A stretch of DNA of 31,268 nt, taken from the IMG/VR virus record IMGVR_UViG_3300032242_002427, positions 1 to 31,268 of that record. One strand, 5' to 3'. Made by a program: the position numbers and the translations under genes. A model generated the notes under the pieces. That model had not been told where the DNA came from, searched no databases, and was given only the letters and a program-made list of their open reading frames with translations. This stretch comes from a virus. Positions 7,277-14,011 of this stretch are shown here, piece by piece (within the stretch, counting starts at the first letter, position 1; the number at the start of each line of letters is the position of its first letter).

Positions 7277-8817
7277 GGAACGAAAAACACCCCGCGTTCA
7301 ACGTAGGGACTGGTTCCGGAATTGGTCAGATCCCCCGATAATCGAATTCCGCCAATGGCATCAATCAGCGCCGCGACGCCATCGATTCGGCCAGTGGCCT
7401 GGGCCTTATCGGGTAAAATCAGGCCCGTAGAATTTGTGCGGATCACTGCGTTTCCCACACAATATGCGGCCACCGGGTTTCCATCATGTTCCATGGTTCC
7501 GGCCAAAATTCGGCGTTCGAGTTCGCGGGCCGGATCATTCAAATTCAGATAGTTTTGAGTCAGGAACTGAACCCCAGGAATCCCATGAACGTCCCTGAGT
7601 CTTAAACAGAGTTGCAAAGCACCCTGTTTATCGGCCCATAAACCGCGTAGGTCCTGGCCCCTGAACAATTCCACCAAATCTTCTTCAATCCGCTGGTAAT
7701 CAATTACTTCGCCTGGGGTCAGAGTCAAAAAACCTTGCCTGGCCCATTCCTCATAAAGTTCATCGTTTCCCGGTTCTTTCCGCCAGATCCCGTCTTCTGG
7801 CGCCCAAAACCTGAACATCACTTTGAACGTTTGGTCTGGCTTCACCCAGACCAGGGCCACCGCGGAAAGGTCCCTGGTTTGTGACAAATCCAGGCCCGCG
7901 AAACAGGGAGCGCCGGCCAGTTCGGCCGGATTGATTTCGCCAGCCAGGTTTGACCATCGTTCGATTGATAGCCACCGCGTGGCTTGCTGGGTCCACTGGT
8001 TCAGGAATAGCTGGCGGAATGTATTTTCCTCTCTGGGAAGTTCCTTGGCTCTTCTGCATTCATCTTCAATGAATTCCAGGGAACAGAAATCCCCCAAGGC
8101 CGGCATTGCTTTCCGCCAGGTCTTTTCCGCGGTCCAGTCATCTTCGGGTTTCGCGGCCCAGATCACTGGTAGGAATGTAGAATCTTTGATCAGACCATCA
8201 CGAACCCGTTCGGCATATTGCCATTGTTCGTAACAGAGCGAATGACGGTCCCATCCGGCCGTAGTAATACATATGGTCAGGGGTTCCCTTCGAGCGCCGA
8301 ACCCCGTAGTCAGAACCCGGAACAATTCCCGATTTGGTAGAACGTGCAATTCATCAAACAAAACCGCGGACGGTCCTAGACCATGTTTCAAGGGCGCATC
8401 ACTGGAAAGCGCCTCATATGTGTTCCCGGCCGGCTGAAATTCAATCCGCTTGTAACCGTCATAAACCAGACATAATTGAGACAAACGTTTATCGTTTCGA
8501 ATCATCTGGGCCGCGGCCCGAAAAATCAGGGCCGCTTGCGCGCGGTCCCCACTGGCCGAATAAATGGACTGGCCTGTTTTCCCCTGGCCCAGTAACAAAT
8601 AGAGCAACATGGCCGCGGCCAGTTCGGTTTTCCCCTGTTTCCTGGGGAGCGCCATAAACACGCGCCGATATTGCCTGAGTCCATCCGGCCGGATTGTCCC
8701 AAATATCTGGCGAACCGGTTTTTCTTGCCACGGCCTGAGTTTGAACGGTTCGCCGGAAAAATCCCCAGTATGCGTCAAATTTCCGATGAACCGGACCGCG
8801 CGTTCATCCGGTAACAC
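7273..8817 (-). CDS. terL: Large terminase subunit
   Basis: The 514-residue protein is a full-length Terminase_1-type packaging motor. Residues 58-64 (PRKQGKT) form the Walker A-like motif, 151-156 (AVLFDE) Walker B with the catalytic Glu. The nuclease domain begins with GLDLSQTRDLSAVALV (D310), with further acidic residues in LWADKQ and DGVAALIDAIG. It hydrolyses ATP to drive DNA into the prohead and cuts genome ends. The start is GTG at 8817, overlapping terS by 14 nt, with AAAGG upstream. HK97-like relatives pair with an HNH protein for cos cutting, and an HNH gene is present nearby. Confidence 0.95.
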   Translation of the reverse strand: MLPDERAVRFIGNLTHTGDFSGEPFKLRPWQEKPVRQIFGTIRPDGLRQYRRVFMALPRKQGKTELAAAMLLYLLLGQGKTGQSIYSASGDRAQAALIFRAAAQMIRNDKRLSQLCLVYDGYKRIEFQPAGNTYEALSSDAPLKHGLGPSAVLFDELHVLPNRELFRVLTTGFGARREPLTICITTAGWDRHSLCYEQWQYAERVRDGLIKDSTFLPVIWAAKPEDDWTAEKTWRKAMPALGDFCSLEFIEDECRRAKELPREENTFRQLFLNQWTQQATRWLSIERWSNLAGEINPAELAGAPCFAGLDLSQTRDLSAVALVWVKPDQTFKVMFRFWAPEDGIWRKEPGNDELYEEWARQGFLTLTPGEVIDYQRIEEDLVELFRGQDLRGLWADKQGALQLCLRLRDVHGIPGVQFLTQNYLNLNDPARELERRILAGTMEHDGNPVAAYCVGNAVIRTNSTGLILPDKAQATGRIDGVAALIDAIGGIRLSGDLTNSGTSPYVERGVFFVP

Positions 8818-9250
8818 TCAACAAGCCTTTCCAGGGATCGGAATCATCTTTGGTTTCGGCTGGGGCCGCTACTTTAGATCCAGGAGTAAGGCCCAGTTCC
8901 TTCAAAATTCGGGCCAGTCTGGTTTCCGCCTGGGCCGCTACTTTAGATCCAGGATGGGCCATCAATGTCATATTCGGCGCTTCGAAAAACAAACCATCCT
9001 GATCCATGGCCTTATGACAGGCCCGAACCGTGGAATATGCTCGACATGCCAATTCCACCAGCGCCGGATCTGTTCTGGTCAAGGTTCCGGCGGTTCGCAA
9101 TCGAGCCACCAGAACAGACCAGAACATTTTTCCAATCTCATCCAAACTGGATGGAACCCGGACCCCCTTCCAGTCCACCGTGGAACCCGAACTGGTGGAA
9201 CTGGTGGCCGAGTTTAGCGCAGTCAGTTTTTTCCGGCCACGTTGCGCCAC
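8804..9250 (-). CDS. terS: Small terminase subunit, P27 family
   Basis: The 148-residue product begins with a basic, Ser/Thr-rich linker (MAQRGRKKLTALNSATSS). It then has the P27-type helical core (FWSVLVARLRTAGTLTRTDPALVELACRAYSTVRACHKAM) and a C-terminal segment with RLARILKELGLTPGSK as in the family. It should recognise cos DNA and load TerL. The peptide PGSKVAAxAET occurs twice because 35 nt at 8851-8885 recur at 8920-8954 (32/35 identical, 69-bp period), an in-frame duplication. The start overlaps the small secreted-protein gene. Confidence 0.85.
   Translation of the reverse strand: MAQRGRKKLTALNSATSSTSSGSTVDWKGVRVPSSLDEIGKMFWSVLVARLRTAGTLTRTDPALVELACRAYSTVRACHKAMDQDGLFFEAPNMTLMAHPGSKVAAQAETRLARILKELGLTPGSKVAAPAETKDDSDPWKGLLSVTG
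8851..8954. repeat. Direct duplication inside terS, 69-bp period
   Basis: Bases 8851-8885 and 8920-8954 match at 32 of 35 positions. The period is a multiple of three, so the reading frame is kept and a PGSKVAA peptide is doubled near the TerS C-terminus. Confidence 0.9.
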
Positions 9251-9405
9251 GGTTTCCCCTTGAATCGTCGATTATAGGCCACTGGTTTCTGAACAGGAAC
9301 CACCGCCTGAACCGGAACCAGTTGAACCGGAACCACCACACTAGGCCGCGAACAGGTTCCACCCGGACACTGGCCCAGAACCACCGAAATCAAAATCGAA
9401 ATCAT
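9223..9405 (-). CDS. Small secreted or lipoprotein-like peptide, 60 aa
   Basis: The ATG at 9405 is preceded by AAGGAAGG at ideal spacing, one of the strongest ribosome sites in the window. Residues 1-12 (MISILISVVLGQ) look like a very short signal sequence, followed by CPGGTC, Val/Pro/Gln-rich repeats (VVVPVQLVPVQAVVPVQ) and a basic C-terminus. Short proteins with a GQCPxGxC start are, in my memory, common in planctomycetes. The gene lies between the cos candidate and terS and overlaps terS by 28 nt. Function is unknown; envelope modification at lysis or infection is only a guess. Confidence 0.6.
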   Translation of the reverse strand: MISILISVVLGQCPGGTCSRPSVVVPVQLVPVQAVVPVQKPVAYNRRFKGKPWRNVAGKN

Positions 9406-9612
9406 CGAAAACCTTCCTTGAACCCATCAAAGAAAATCAGATAATCAGGGGATTATCTGACAGGGCCTTATATGTCAGGCCCCTATAACCAAAAACCAAT
9501 AGAAAAACGTGCGCGTCCCGCGGTCCGGTCGTGCATGTACGGCCGGACCCCCCAGCCCCCCCCTTTGGCCCATATCCCCGCTGGGATATGGCGCCGTCCA
9601 CATATGGGGCCG
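9406..9612. other. Structured gap between HNH and terS side: cos candidate
   Basis: This 207-bp gene-free stretch lies between the HNH nuclease and the terminase block, the usual position of cos in HK97-type phages. It holds three inverted repeats: 9437-9460 (10-bp stem, 4-nt loop), 9523-9548 (26-bp near-palindrome centred on GCATGTAC with two mismatched pairs) and 9570-9591 (9-bp stem, 4-nt loop). It also has a C-rich run at 9548-9563. The exact cut site cannot be read from sequence alone. Confidence 0.45.
9437..9460 (-). terminator. Perfect inverted repeat followed by T-rich run
   Basis: TCAGATAATC pairs with GATTATCTGA around AGGG. On the minus strand it is followed by TTTTCTTTG, so it could be a weak terminator before the terminase genes, or a protein-binding site at cos. 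Confidence 0.4.
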
Positions 9613-9942
9613 TCAGGGGCCTTCTCGGTTGTGTCTGGCTGTGTGGCAAGAGGAACAGAGCGGAACAAGGTTTGAGTTTTCCAGGGCCAGTTCTGGGGCC
9701 GTCCTGAGTGGTGCAATGTGGTGAACATGTTCGGCCAGAACGATTCGGTTTCGTTTGTGACAGTCATGGCACAATGGAGCCGCGGACAGGATGGACCGTC
9801 TTAAAGTTCGCCAGGCCCGAGAATCGTAGAACCGTTTCGATTGAGGGTCCCGCTTGGTCCGGTCATAGGTTCGGTTGGCCTGGGGTCGATTGTATGGCAC
9901 CAAACCGCCGGCGGTAGGAATGGCATCAGGAATCGGAATCAT
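9613..9942 (-). CDS. HNH endonuclease
   Basis: The 109-residue protein carries a complete zinc-bound HNH motif. C58-x2-C61 (CHDC) is followed by EHVHHI (H74/H75), N91 in ENSNLVPLC, then C96-x2-C99-H100 and H104. The preceding RFYDSRAWRTLRRSIL segment is standard for phage HNH proteins. In HK97-like phages such proteins work with terminase to cleave cos, and the position just before the cos candidate and terminase fits. The start at 9942 overlaps the holin-like gene by 17 nt. A free-standing homing nuclease is the less likely alternative. Confidence 0.9.
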   Translation of the reverse strand: MIPIPDAIPTAGGLVPYNRPQANRTYDRTKRDPQSKRFYDSRAWRTLRRSILSAAPLCHDCHKRNRIVLAEHVHHIAPLRTAPELALENSNLVPLCSSCHTARHNREGP

Positions 9943-10282
9943 CCAGTTCGCTGGGCAGTTCTGGCGTGGCCGGTAGATCAGGGTTGATTTTCCTGGCGCG
10001 TTCTATCCATTCATACGTTCGTTTGATTGCTTTCGAACTGGCGGTTTCATGTTTAATTCGATATTTCGCCAGATCAGTTTGGCGTTGGTCCTTCCTGTCA
10101 TCCCAGAAACCTTTCAGAATTCCGGTAAAGGCCAGGACCAAACCCGCGCCACCCACCAAGGTTCCAGATCCGATACCACTGGGGTCTGGGTTCTGGGCCT
10201 GGGCCAGAAGGATTCCCCCGCCGGCCGTAGTCACAAGGCCACCAATGGATGTAGCAATGGACGAATAAGCATCTTCAAACAC
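9926..10282 (-). CDS. Putative holin, two membrane segments
   Basis: The 118-residue product has two hydrophobic, Gly-rich stretches: residues about 8-28 (SIATSIGGLVTTAGGGILLAQ) and 37-60 (IGSGTLVGGAGLVLAFTGILKGFW). A strongly charged C-terminal half follows (DDRKDQRQTDLAKYRIKHE). This topology and size suit a class II-like holin. It lies directly after the papain-like peptidase gene, with an 8-nt overlap, which supports a lysis role. No family signature is certain, so another small membrane protein remains possible. Confidence 0.6.
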   Translation of the reverse strand: MFEDAYSSIATSIGGLVTTAGGGILLAQAQNPDPSGIGSGTLVGGAGLVLAFTGILKGFWDDRKDQRQTDLAKYRIKHETASSKAIKRTYEWIERARKINPDLPATPELPSELDDSDS

Positions 10283-11096
10283 GATTGATCCCCACCACTG
10301 GCGGAACAGAATCGTCCGATGGGTTTTCCACCGGGGTTCGAATTACATAGGCTTCCCGATATTCCTGGGAATCCCAATGGTCCTGAGTAAGCCAGGCGAA
10401 CCCACCCTGTCCCCACTTCTGGGTCCAGGAGTTTTGCCACTTGATGGCCCATCGACCATCCTTCAAACGTTTGGCGCCATGGCCCGCGCATATGGCGTGG
10501 TTTCCACTTCCTTTTGAAAGAGTCACCACACCTTCGGAATCCAGATCAAACGTGAATCCAACCCGAATTGACAAATCGATTCCACCCAGTCCCAACTGGA
10601 CCGCGGACATAATCTGATTCCAGGTTTCCAGTTTGGCCCCCACTTCACATCGAAAATTCAAACCGGACGCATAGGCCGCGGCCGTTAATCGTGTGGGGTT
10701 TATTGTTCCATAGGGAACGTCAGATTCCGGGGCCAGGCCCTTGGCTTGAATCAGGGTCAGGGCTTCACCAATCGATGAACCCCGATCCCATCCACCGCAC
10801 AAAATCGCATAGGGAAACCACCCGGACAAACCGACATGAGGTTGAAAATGCATCCACCGCGCCAGTTCCATGGCCGTGGCCGTGGCGTGGCCATTGCACG
10901 CCCCTTTGCCGTTTTGGTCTTTAATCTGTAGCGGATAGCCAGGAATGGTTGTACGGTCAAATTCAGCCCAGTATTGTTCGGGAACATCCGGAACAGTGAA
11001 ATTTGCGGCCGGTAGAACTGAACCCATTAACGGCTGGATCAGACCCAATGGCCGCACCAAGCCGAACGGATCACGATGGAAATCCAGTGGCATCAT
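10275..11096 (-). CDS. Papain-like (C1-type) cysteine peptidase, candidate lysis protein
   Basis: The 273-residue protein shows the papain triad in order: Q61 and C67 in KDQNGKGACNG, H200 in GSGNHAICAGHG, and N222 in IKWQNSWTQKWGQGGFAWL. No propeptide or signal peptide is evident. C1-type peptidases are rare among recognised endolysins, which normally cut peptidoglycan. Here it sits between a holin candidate and small secreted or membrane proteins, where an endolysin would be, and no muramidase or amidase gene is seen in the window. It may cleave peptide stems or a proteinaceous cell wall; the substrate is inference. It overlaps the upstream gene by 4 nt. Confidence 0.8.
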   Translation of the reverse strand: MMPLDFHRDPFGLVRPLGLIQPLMGSVLPAANFTVPDVPEQYWAEFDRTTIPGYPLQIKDQNGKGACNGHATATAMELARWMHFQPHVGLSGWFPYAILCGGWDRGSSIGEALTLIQAKGLAPESDVPYGTINPTRLTAAAYASGLNFRCEVGAKLETWNQIMSAVQLGLGGIDLSIRVGFTFDLDSEGVVTLSKGSGNHAICAGHGAKRLKDGRWAIKWQNSWTQKWGQGGFAWLTQDHWDSQEYREAYVIRTPVENPSDDSVPPVVGINRV

Positions 11097-11596
11097 TTGG
11101 GGGCCAAACCTTTCAGATCACAAACGGTTTGAATGATGGCATCTGGATTTGATCCCTTGACGGTTTTGACAATTTTTCCAGCTTGATCCTGAAAAATTGC
11201 CACTGGTGTTCCCAGTTCCTGAACCTTTGAATCCAGTTTCCGCCGGATCAGTTCCTGATCCCCCGCGGTCTGAAATCGGAAGGCCACGGTTTTTCCATCC
11301 ACCAGTTTCCGGAGTTCGGCCGAATCAATCACACTGGTTTCGGCCACCGTGGCCTGGGGACTCATGATATAGGTAATCCAGAGAGTTCCAGGAACCACCA
11401 CCGGAACCGGATCGGGAACTGGTGGCGCGGGGCCAGGTCCAGGACCAGACCCCGCTGGAATTGTCGTTATCTTGAACGGTTCGCCATCCACCACCACCAC
11501 CACATGACGGGGTTCACCACCATCCAGATCAATCACTTGGATTTTTTGGGCCGTCTGGGTTTGACACATTAAAAACAAAACAATGGTGGAAATCAT
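11093..11596 (-). CDS. Secreted protein with Pro/Gly linker and thioredoxin-like end
   Basis: ATG 11596 forms TAATG with the upstream stop, so I prefer it to a start at 11629; the product is 167 residues. Residues 1-12 (MISTIVLFLMCQ) form a short signal or anchor. A beta segment follows, then a linker of Gly-Pro pairs (SGPGPGPAPPVPDPVPVVVPG). The C-terminal part has LWITYIMSPQATVAE, RKLVDGKTVAFRFQ and TPVAIFQDQAGKIVKTVKG, resembling a thioredoxin fold but without a CxxC pair. It belongs to the lysis block; an envelope partner of the peptidase is conceivable. Confidence 0.6.
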   Translation of the reverse strand: MISTIVLFLMCQTQTAQKIQVIDLDGGEPRHVVVVVDGEPFKITTIPAGSGPGPGPAPPVPDPVPVVVPGTLWITYIMSPQATVAETSVIDSAELRKLVDGKTVAFRFQTAGDQELIRRKLDSKVQELGTPVAIFQDQAGKIVKTVKGSNPDAIIQTVCDLKGLAPK

Positions 11597-11793
11597 TATC
11601 CAATCACTCGACACCAGTGAATTTTGCACCCAGAATATTGGGTTTCAATTACATTCCACACGTCATCAATTGACGTAGCCGGAACGGTCAACAAATATTC
11701 TTGATCGTGCCACGTGAAATCAATCCGGTAAAGATGCAAAACACCAGATGAAATCACTACGGCCGGCGGAACTGGCGGTAAAAATGGGATCAT
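11596..11793 (-). CDS. Hypothetical small protein, 65 aa
   Basis: The start ATG overlaps the upstream TGA (ATGA at 11790-11793) and the stop overlaps the next start, so it is firmly placed in the operon. The product has a Pro-rich hydrophobic N-terminus (MIPFLPPVPPAVVISSG) and two cysteines near the end (SGCKIHWC). No family is recognised. The hydrophobic start could be a weak membrane anchor. Confidence 0.6.
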   Translation of the reverse strand: MIPFLPPVPPAVVISSGVLHLYRIDFTWHDQEYLLTVPATSIDDVWNVIETQYSGCKIHWCRVIG

Positions 11794-12080
11794 TGTCCAC
11801 CCGCCACTGGGGCCTGGCCACCAATTGCGTTCAGACGGTCCACAAGGGCTTGCAATGTGGCAGAATCAGACTGGGCCTGGGCCAATTGGGCCTTGAGGTC
11901 CGCGATTTCTTTAGTCTGATTCTGGTTATCGTTTTCCAGTTTGGCCGTGCTGGCTTCCACTTTTGCCACGGCCGCGGATAGATCGGCAATCACTGACATA
12001 TTTTCACCCCGTTGTTTTGTAACCAGGACAGTCACCACACTGGCCAGGAACAGGGCCAGTAAAACGGTTTCGGAGTTCAT
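11790..12080 (-). CDS. Membrane-anchored coiled-coil protein with possible dual start
   Basis: From ATG 12080 the 96-residue product has a membrane segment (residues 5-22, TVLLALFLASVVTVLVTK). A long coiled coil follows (VIADLSAAVAKVEASTAKLENDN and DLKAQLAQAQSDSATLQALVDRL). An internal ATG at 11999 has a good GGGGTGA site and would give the coiled coil alone. The anchored form resembles an inner-membrane spanin subunit in layout, though it is short for one; the short form resembles small soluble coiled-coil proteins of many phages. The start overlaps the upstream stop by one base (TGATG). Confidence 0.65.
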   Translation of the reverse strand: MNSETVLLALFLASVVTVLVTKQRGENMSVIADLSAAVAKVEASTAKLENDNQNQTKEIADLKAQLAQAQSDSATLQALVDRLNAIGGQAPVAGGQ

Positions 12081-12427
12081 CAGACCCCCAGAGCAATTCC
12101 CACGGCCCAGGCCAAAAGTTTCAGAATGAGGGGGCCAGTGATAATCCCTTGAACCTTGCCGGGTTCATCGGCCAGATGAGTTCTGGCGAAATCCTCAGCC
12201 TGGGAATCAGAAAATCGATCCGCCAGTGAAAACGGAATCTGGCTAAGATCAGGATTTCCCGGTCCAGTTGAACCCACCAGACCGCTGGGGGGTCCTGGGT
12301 ACACTGAAAAACACGCGCCCACCAGTTCCCAGGCGAAATAAACCTGGGTTTGTCGATCTTTCGCGGATCGAACTTCCAGGACCAGTTCAAGACTGAGTGG
12401 TAAATAAGTTCTTGGAGCAGTGACCAC
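12080..12427 (-). CDS. Hypothetical late protein with C-terminal membrane segment
   Basis: The product of 115 residues starts at GTG 12427, preceded by AGGTGA at 5-nt spacing. Residues 1-60 look beta-rich (TYLPLSLELVLEV, QVYFAWELVGACF). The middle is Gly/Pro/acidic, and the last 20 residues (GPLILKLLAWAVGIALGV) form one membrane segment. I do not recognise it. Its place in the lysis block suggests an envelope-associated role. Confidence 0.6.
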   Translation of the reverse strand: MVTAPRTYLPLSLELVLEVRSAKDRQTQVYFAWELVGACFSVYPGPPSGLVGSTGPGNPDLSQIPFSLADRFSDSQAEDFARTHLADEPGKVQGIITGPLILKLLAWAVGIALGV

Positions 12428-12431
12428 CGTT

Positions 12432-12644
12432 TCACCTGCGTTTCTTCGAAATTCGAACCGTCAACGTGTCAAGACGTTTCAGAGATTCGGATTCTGGCTG
12501 GGAAAGAAACCATCGGACCCATCGAAACACAGTAACACGCGAGATTGAATACAATCTGGCCACTTGATCGGCCGTCAAACCGCGAACCAAATAGTCCTGG
12601 ACCGCAGATTGAATTTTTCGCGTTTTCGATGGATCTGGTTTCAT
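12432..12644 (-). CDS. Small HTH protein at the head of the late operon
   Basis: The 70-residue protein contains a resolvase/transposase-type helix-turn-helix: IQSAVQDYLVRGLTADQVARLYSISRVTVFRWVRWFL (residues about 11-47). The basic ends are RKIQ and ISKKRR. ATG 12644 follows GGTGAC. It is the first minus-strand gene after an AT-rich divergent promoter region, so it may regulate late transcription or its own promoter. There is no catalytic recombinase domain, only the DNA-binding unit. Confidence 0.7.
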   Translation of the reverse strand: MKPDPSKTRKIQSAVQDYLVRGLTADQVARLYSISRVTVFRWVRWFLSQPESESLKRLDTLTVRISKKRR

Positions 12645-12751
12645 GTCACCAGTTTACAAATTTCCCTATATATAACTCGAAATAGTATCACGTTTTTGAT
12701 ATAACCTTTTGTGACGCTTGATCATAAATTTCTGTCACTGGTATCATTTTC
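12645..12751. promoter_or_regulatory. AT-rich divergent promoter region
   Basis: This 107-bp gap separates the minus-strand late operon from the plus-strand gene at 12752. It contains TATATATA at about 12667-12674, TTTTTGATATAAC (plus strand), and an inverted GTGAC (12711-12715)/GTCAC (12734-12738) pair. Related GTATCA copies lie near 12685 and 12741. No clean -35/-10 pair stands out, which would fit an activated late promoter. Confidence 0.5.
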
Positions 12752-13171
12752 ATGATCGATCCAGACCAGAATCGAATTCTTACTACAATCACCCAGTCCA
12801 AACGAGCTTGGGTTGATCGTTCCAAACTGGAACCGGCCCAACTGGTGGACCAGATGGTTCTGAGTGGGATTCTGGACCCATGGCCAGAAGAACAGGCGGT
12901 AACGCTATCGGCCAGAACGGCCGCGTTTCTGGGGGTCCGCCTGGACGAATTCGGTCTGGCCGAAATTCCGCGCTGGGTTCCCGAATCTGATCCGATCCGG
13001 CCAGTTCGACTATTTACCCGCCTGGGGTCCGCGTTTGTACTACCGCTGGCCCATCCTGAATCCATCCAGGATCAAACCCCAGGCCCGGCCGATATCCTCA
13101 TTGATCATGTATCCGAAAAACCCATCATCCTATTTGGCCGAACTGTCCGGATTGATAGTCGGATCAAATGA
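12752..13171 (+). CDS. Unknown 139-aa protein, one of two plus-strand genes
   Basis: The product starts MIDPDQNRILTTITQSKRAW and has an acidic middle with LSARTAAFLGVRLDEFGLAEIPRWVPES. It ends with SEKPIILFGRTVRIDSRIK. The LTxxxAxxLGV...EIPRWV pattern recalls a protein I associate with planctomycete phages and genomes, with no function known to me. It is divergent from the late operon and its 3' end faces the 1.09-kb gene-free region. Base and codon use match neighbours. It could be a regulator of the late promoter, but no HTH is obvious. Confidence 0.65.
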   Translation: MIDPDQNRILTTITQSKRAWVDRSKLEPAQLVDQMVLSGILDPWPEEQAVTLSARTAAFLGVRLDEFGLAEIPRWVPESDPIRPVRLFTRLGSAFVLPLAHPESIQDQTPGPADILIDHVSEKPIILFGRTVRIDSRIK

Positions 13172-13354
13172 GGCCGGCCGGCGGAAAATGGCCTGGTCCA
13201 CCCTACGGACAAAATGACCAGATCATTCCCGCCGGCCAGAAAATCACCCATGGCCAATGAGTCCACCCAAACTAACAAAACCAAAATTCGATTCAAGTTC
13301 TAAATTAAAATTAACGTATGTTTATTTCATTTATCTAGGTATTTTTTCTATATA

Positions 13355-13370
13355 TACTATAATTATAGTA
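13355..13370. repeat. 16-bp perfect palindrome in AT-rich DNA
   Basis: TACTATAATTATAGTA reads the same on both strands, within the most AT-rich part of the gap. It may be a dimer-binding site or part of an unwinding element. Confidence 0.7.
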
Positions 13371-13385
13371 ATAAATAATAAGATA

Positions 13386-13438
13386 GAGACAGAAACAGAG
13401 AGACATTCAGAGACACCAAACCGGGGCGCATATGGGGC
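13386..13438 (+). repeat. 10-bp repeat block, copy A
   Basis: GAGACAGAAA (13386), GAGACATTCA (13400) and GAGACACCAA (13410) are followed by ACCGGGGCGCATATGGGGC (13420-13438). The block resembles copy B 250 bp downstream. Confidence 0.85.
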
Positions 13439-13629
13439 ATGAATCCCACTGGACCGAACGTAAACCTATAGCCAGTAAGGCTTCCGGCTTGAATCGATCA
13501 ATTGACGGTCGATCAATTGAAACAAAAAACACGAGCCAAGAATATGGATCAGTCTAAAAATATGTGAGAAACGAACTACAAAAATAGAGATTTTGTAAAG
13601 GTGAACACTGAAACACCAGTGGACAAACC

Positions 13630-13688
13630 GAGACATTTAGAGACATTCAGAGACATTCAGAGACATCAAACCGGGGCGCATATGGGGC
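13630..13688 (+). repeat. 10-bp repeat block, copy B
   Basis: Four exactly spaced units, GAGACATTTA, GAGACATTCA, GAGACATTCA and GAGACATCAA, start at 13630, 13640, 13650 and 13660. They are followed by the same 19-bp sequence as copy A, which has CATATG at its centre. Confidence 0.9.
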
Positions 13689-13875
13689 GCGGGCCAAAAT
13701 TGAACTAGTAAGAATTTCTTACAAGTTGAACGGCCACTGGAACCTGGCCATTGATGGCCCTGGGATCGGGTCTGGAACCATTCCATGGGTTTCATCAGTT
13801 CCGAACCAGGGGACGGCCAGGGGGCCACCCAGTGGCCATCCTGGAAGCGTTCAGACAGGACCAAACAGGGGAACG

Positions 13876-13931
13876 AAAAAAATGTCCTCAGATTTCCTCA
13901 AAACAGTGAGGAAATCTGAGGACATTTTTTT
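13876..13931. terminator. Perfect 25-bp-stem hairpin flanked by A7/T7
   Basis: Bases 13876-13900 pair perfectly with 13907-13931 around a 6-nt loop (AAACAG). The stem starts with seven A and ends with seven T, so it would act as an intrinsic terminator in both directions. It would separate transcription from the 14259-14776 unit and from the plus-strand gene at 12752. The stem is much longer than most terminators. Confidence 0.8.
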
Positions 13932-14011
13932 AGAACCATTCGTTTTAAACCTGCCTGGAGCCAGGTTCCGGCCCATCCACGGCCACCAGAGAAATCACAC
14001 AAAACATGATC

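Noticed and set aside
13386-13688. CRISPR-like array
   Set aside because: Repeats are 10 bp, contiguous and without unique spacers; no cas gene is present.
13637-13864. Minus-strand frame of 75 codons in the gene-free region
   Set aside because: TTG start without ribosome site, and it ends inside the 10-bp repeat array; the GGCC-rich composition is general to this genome.
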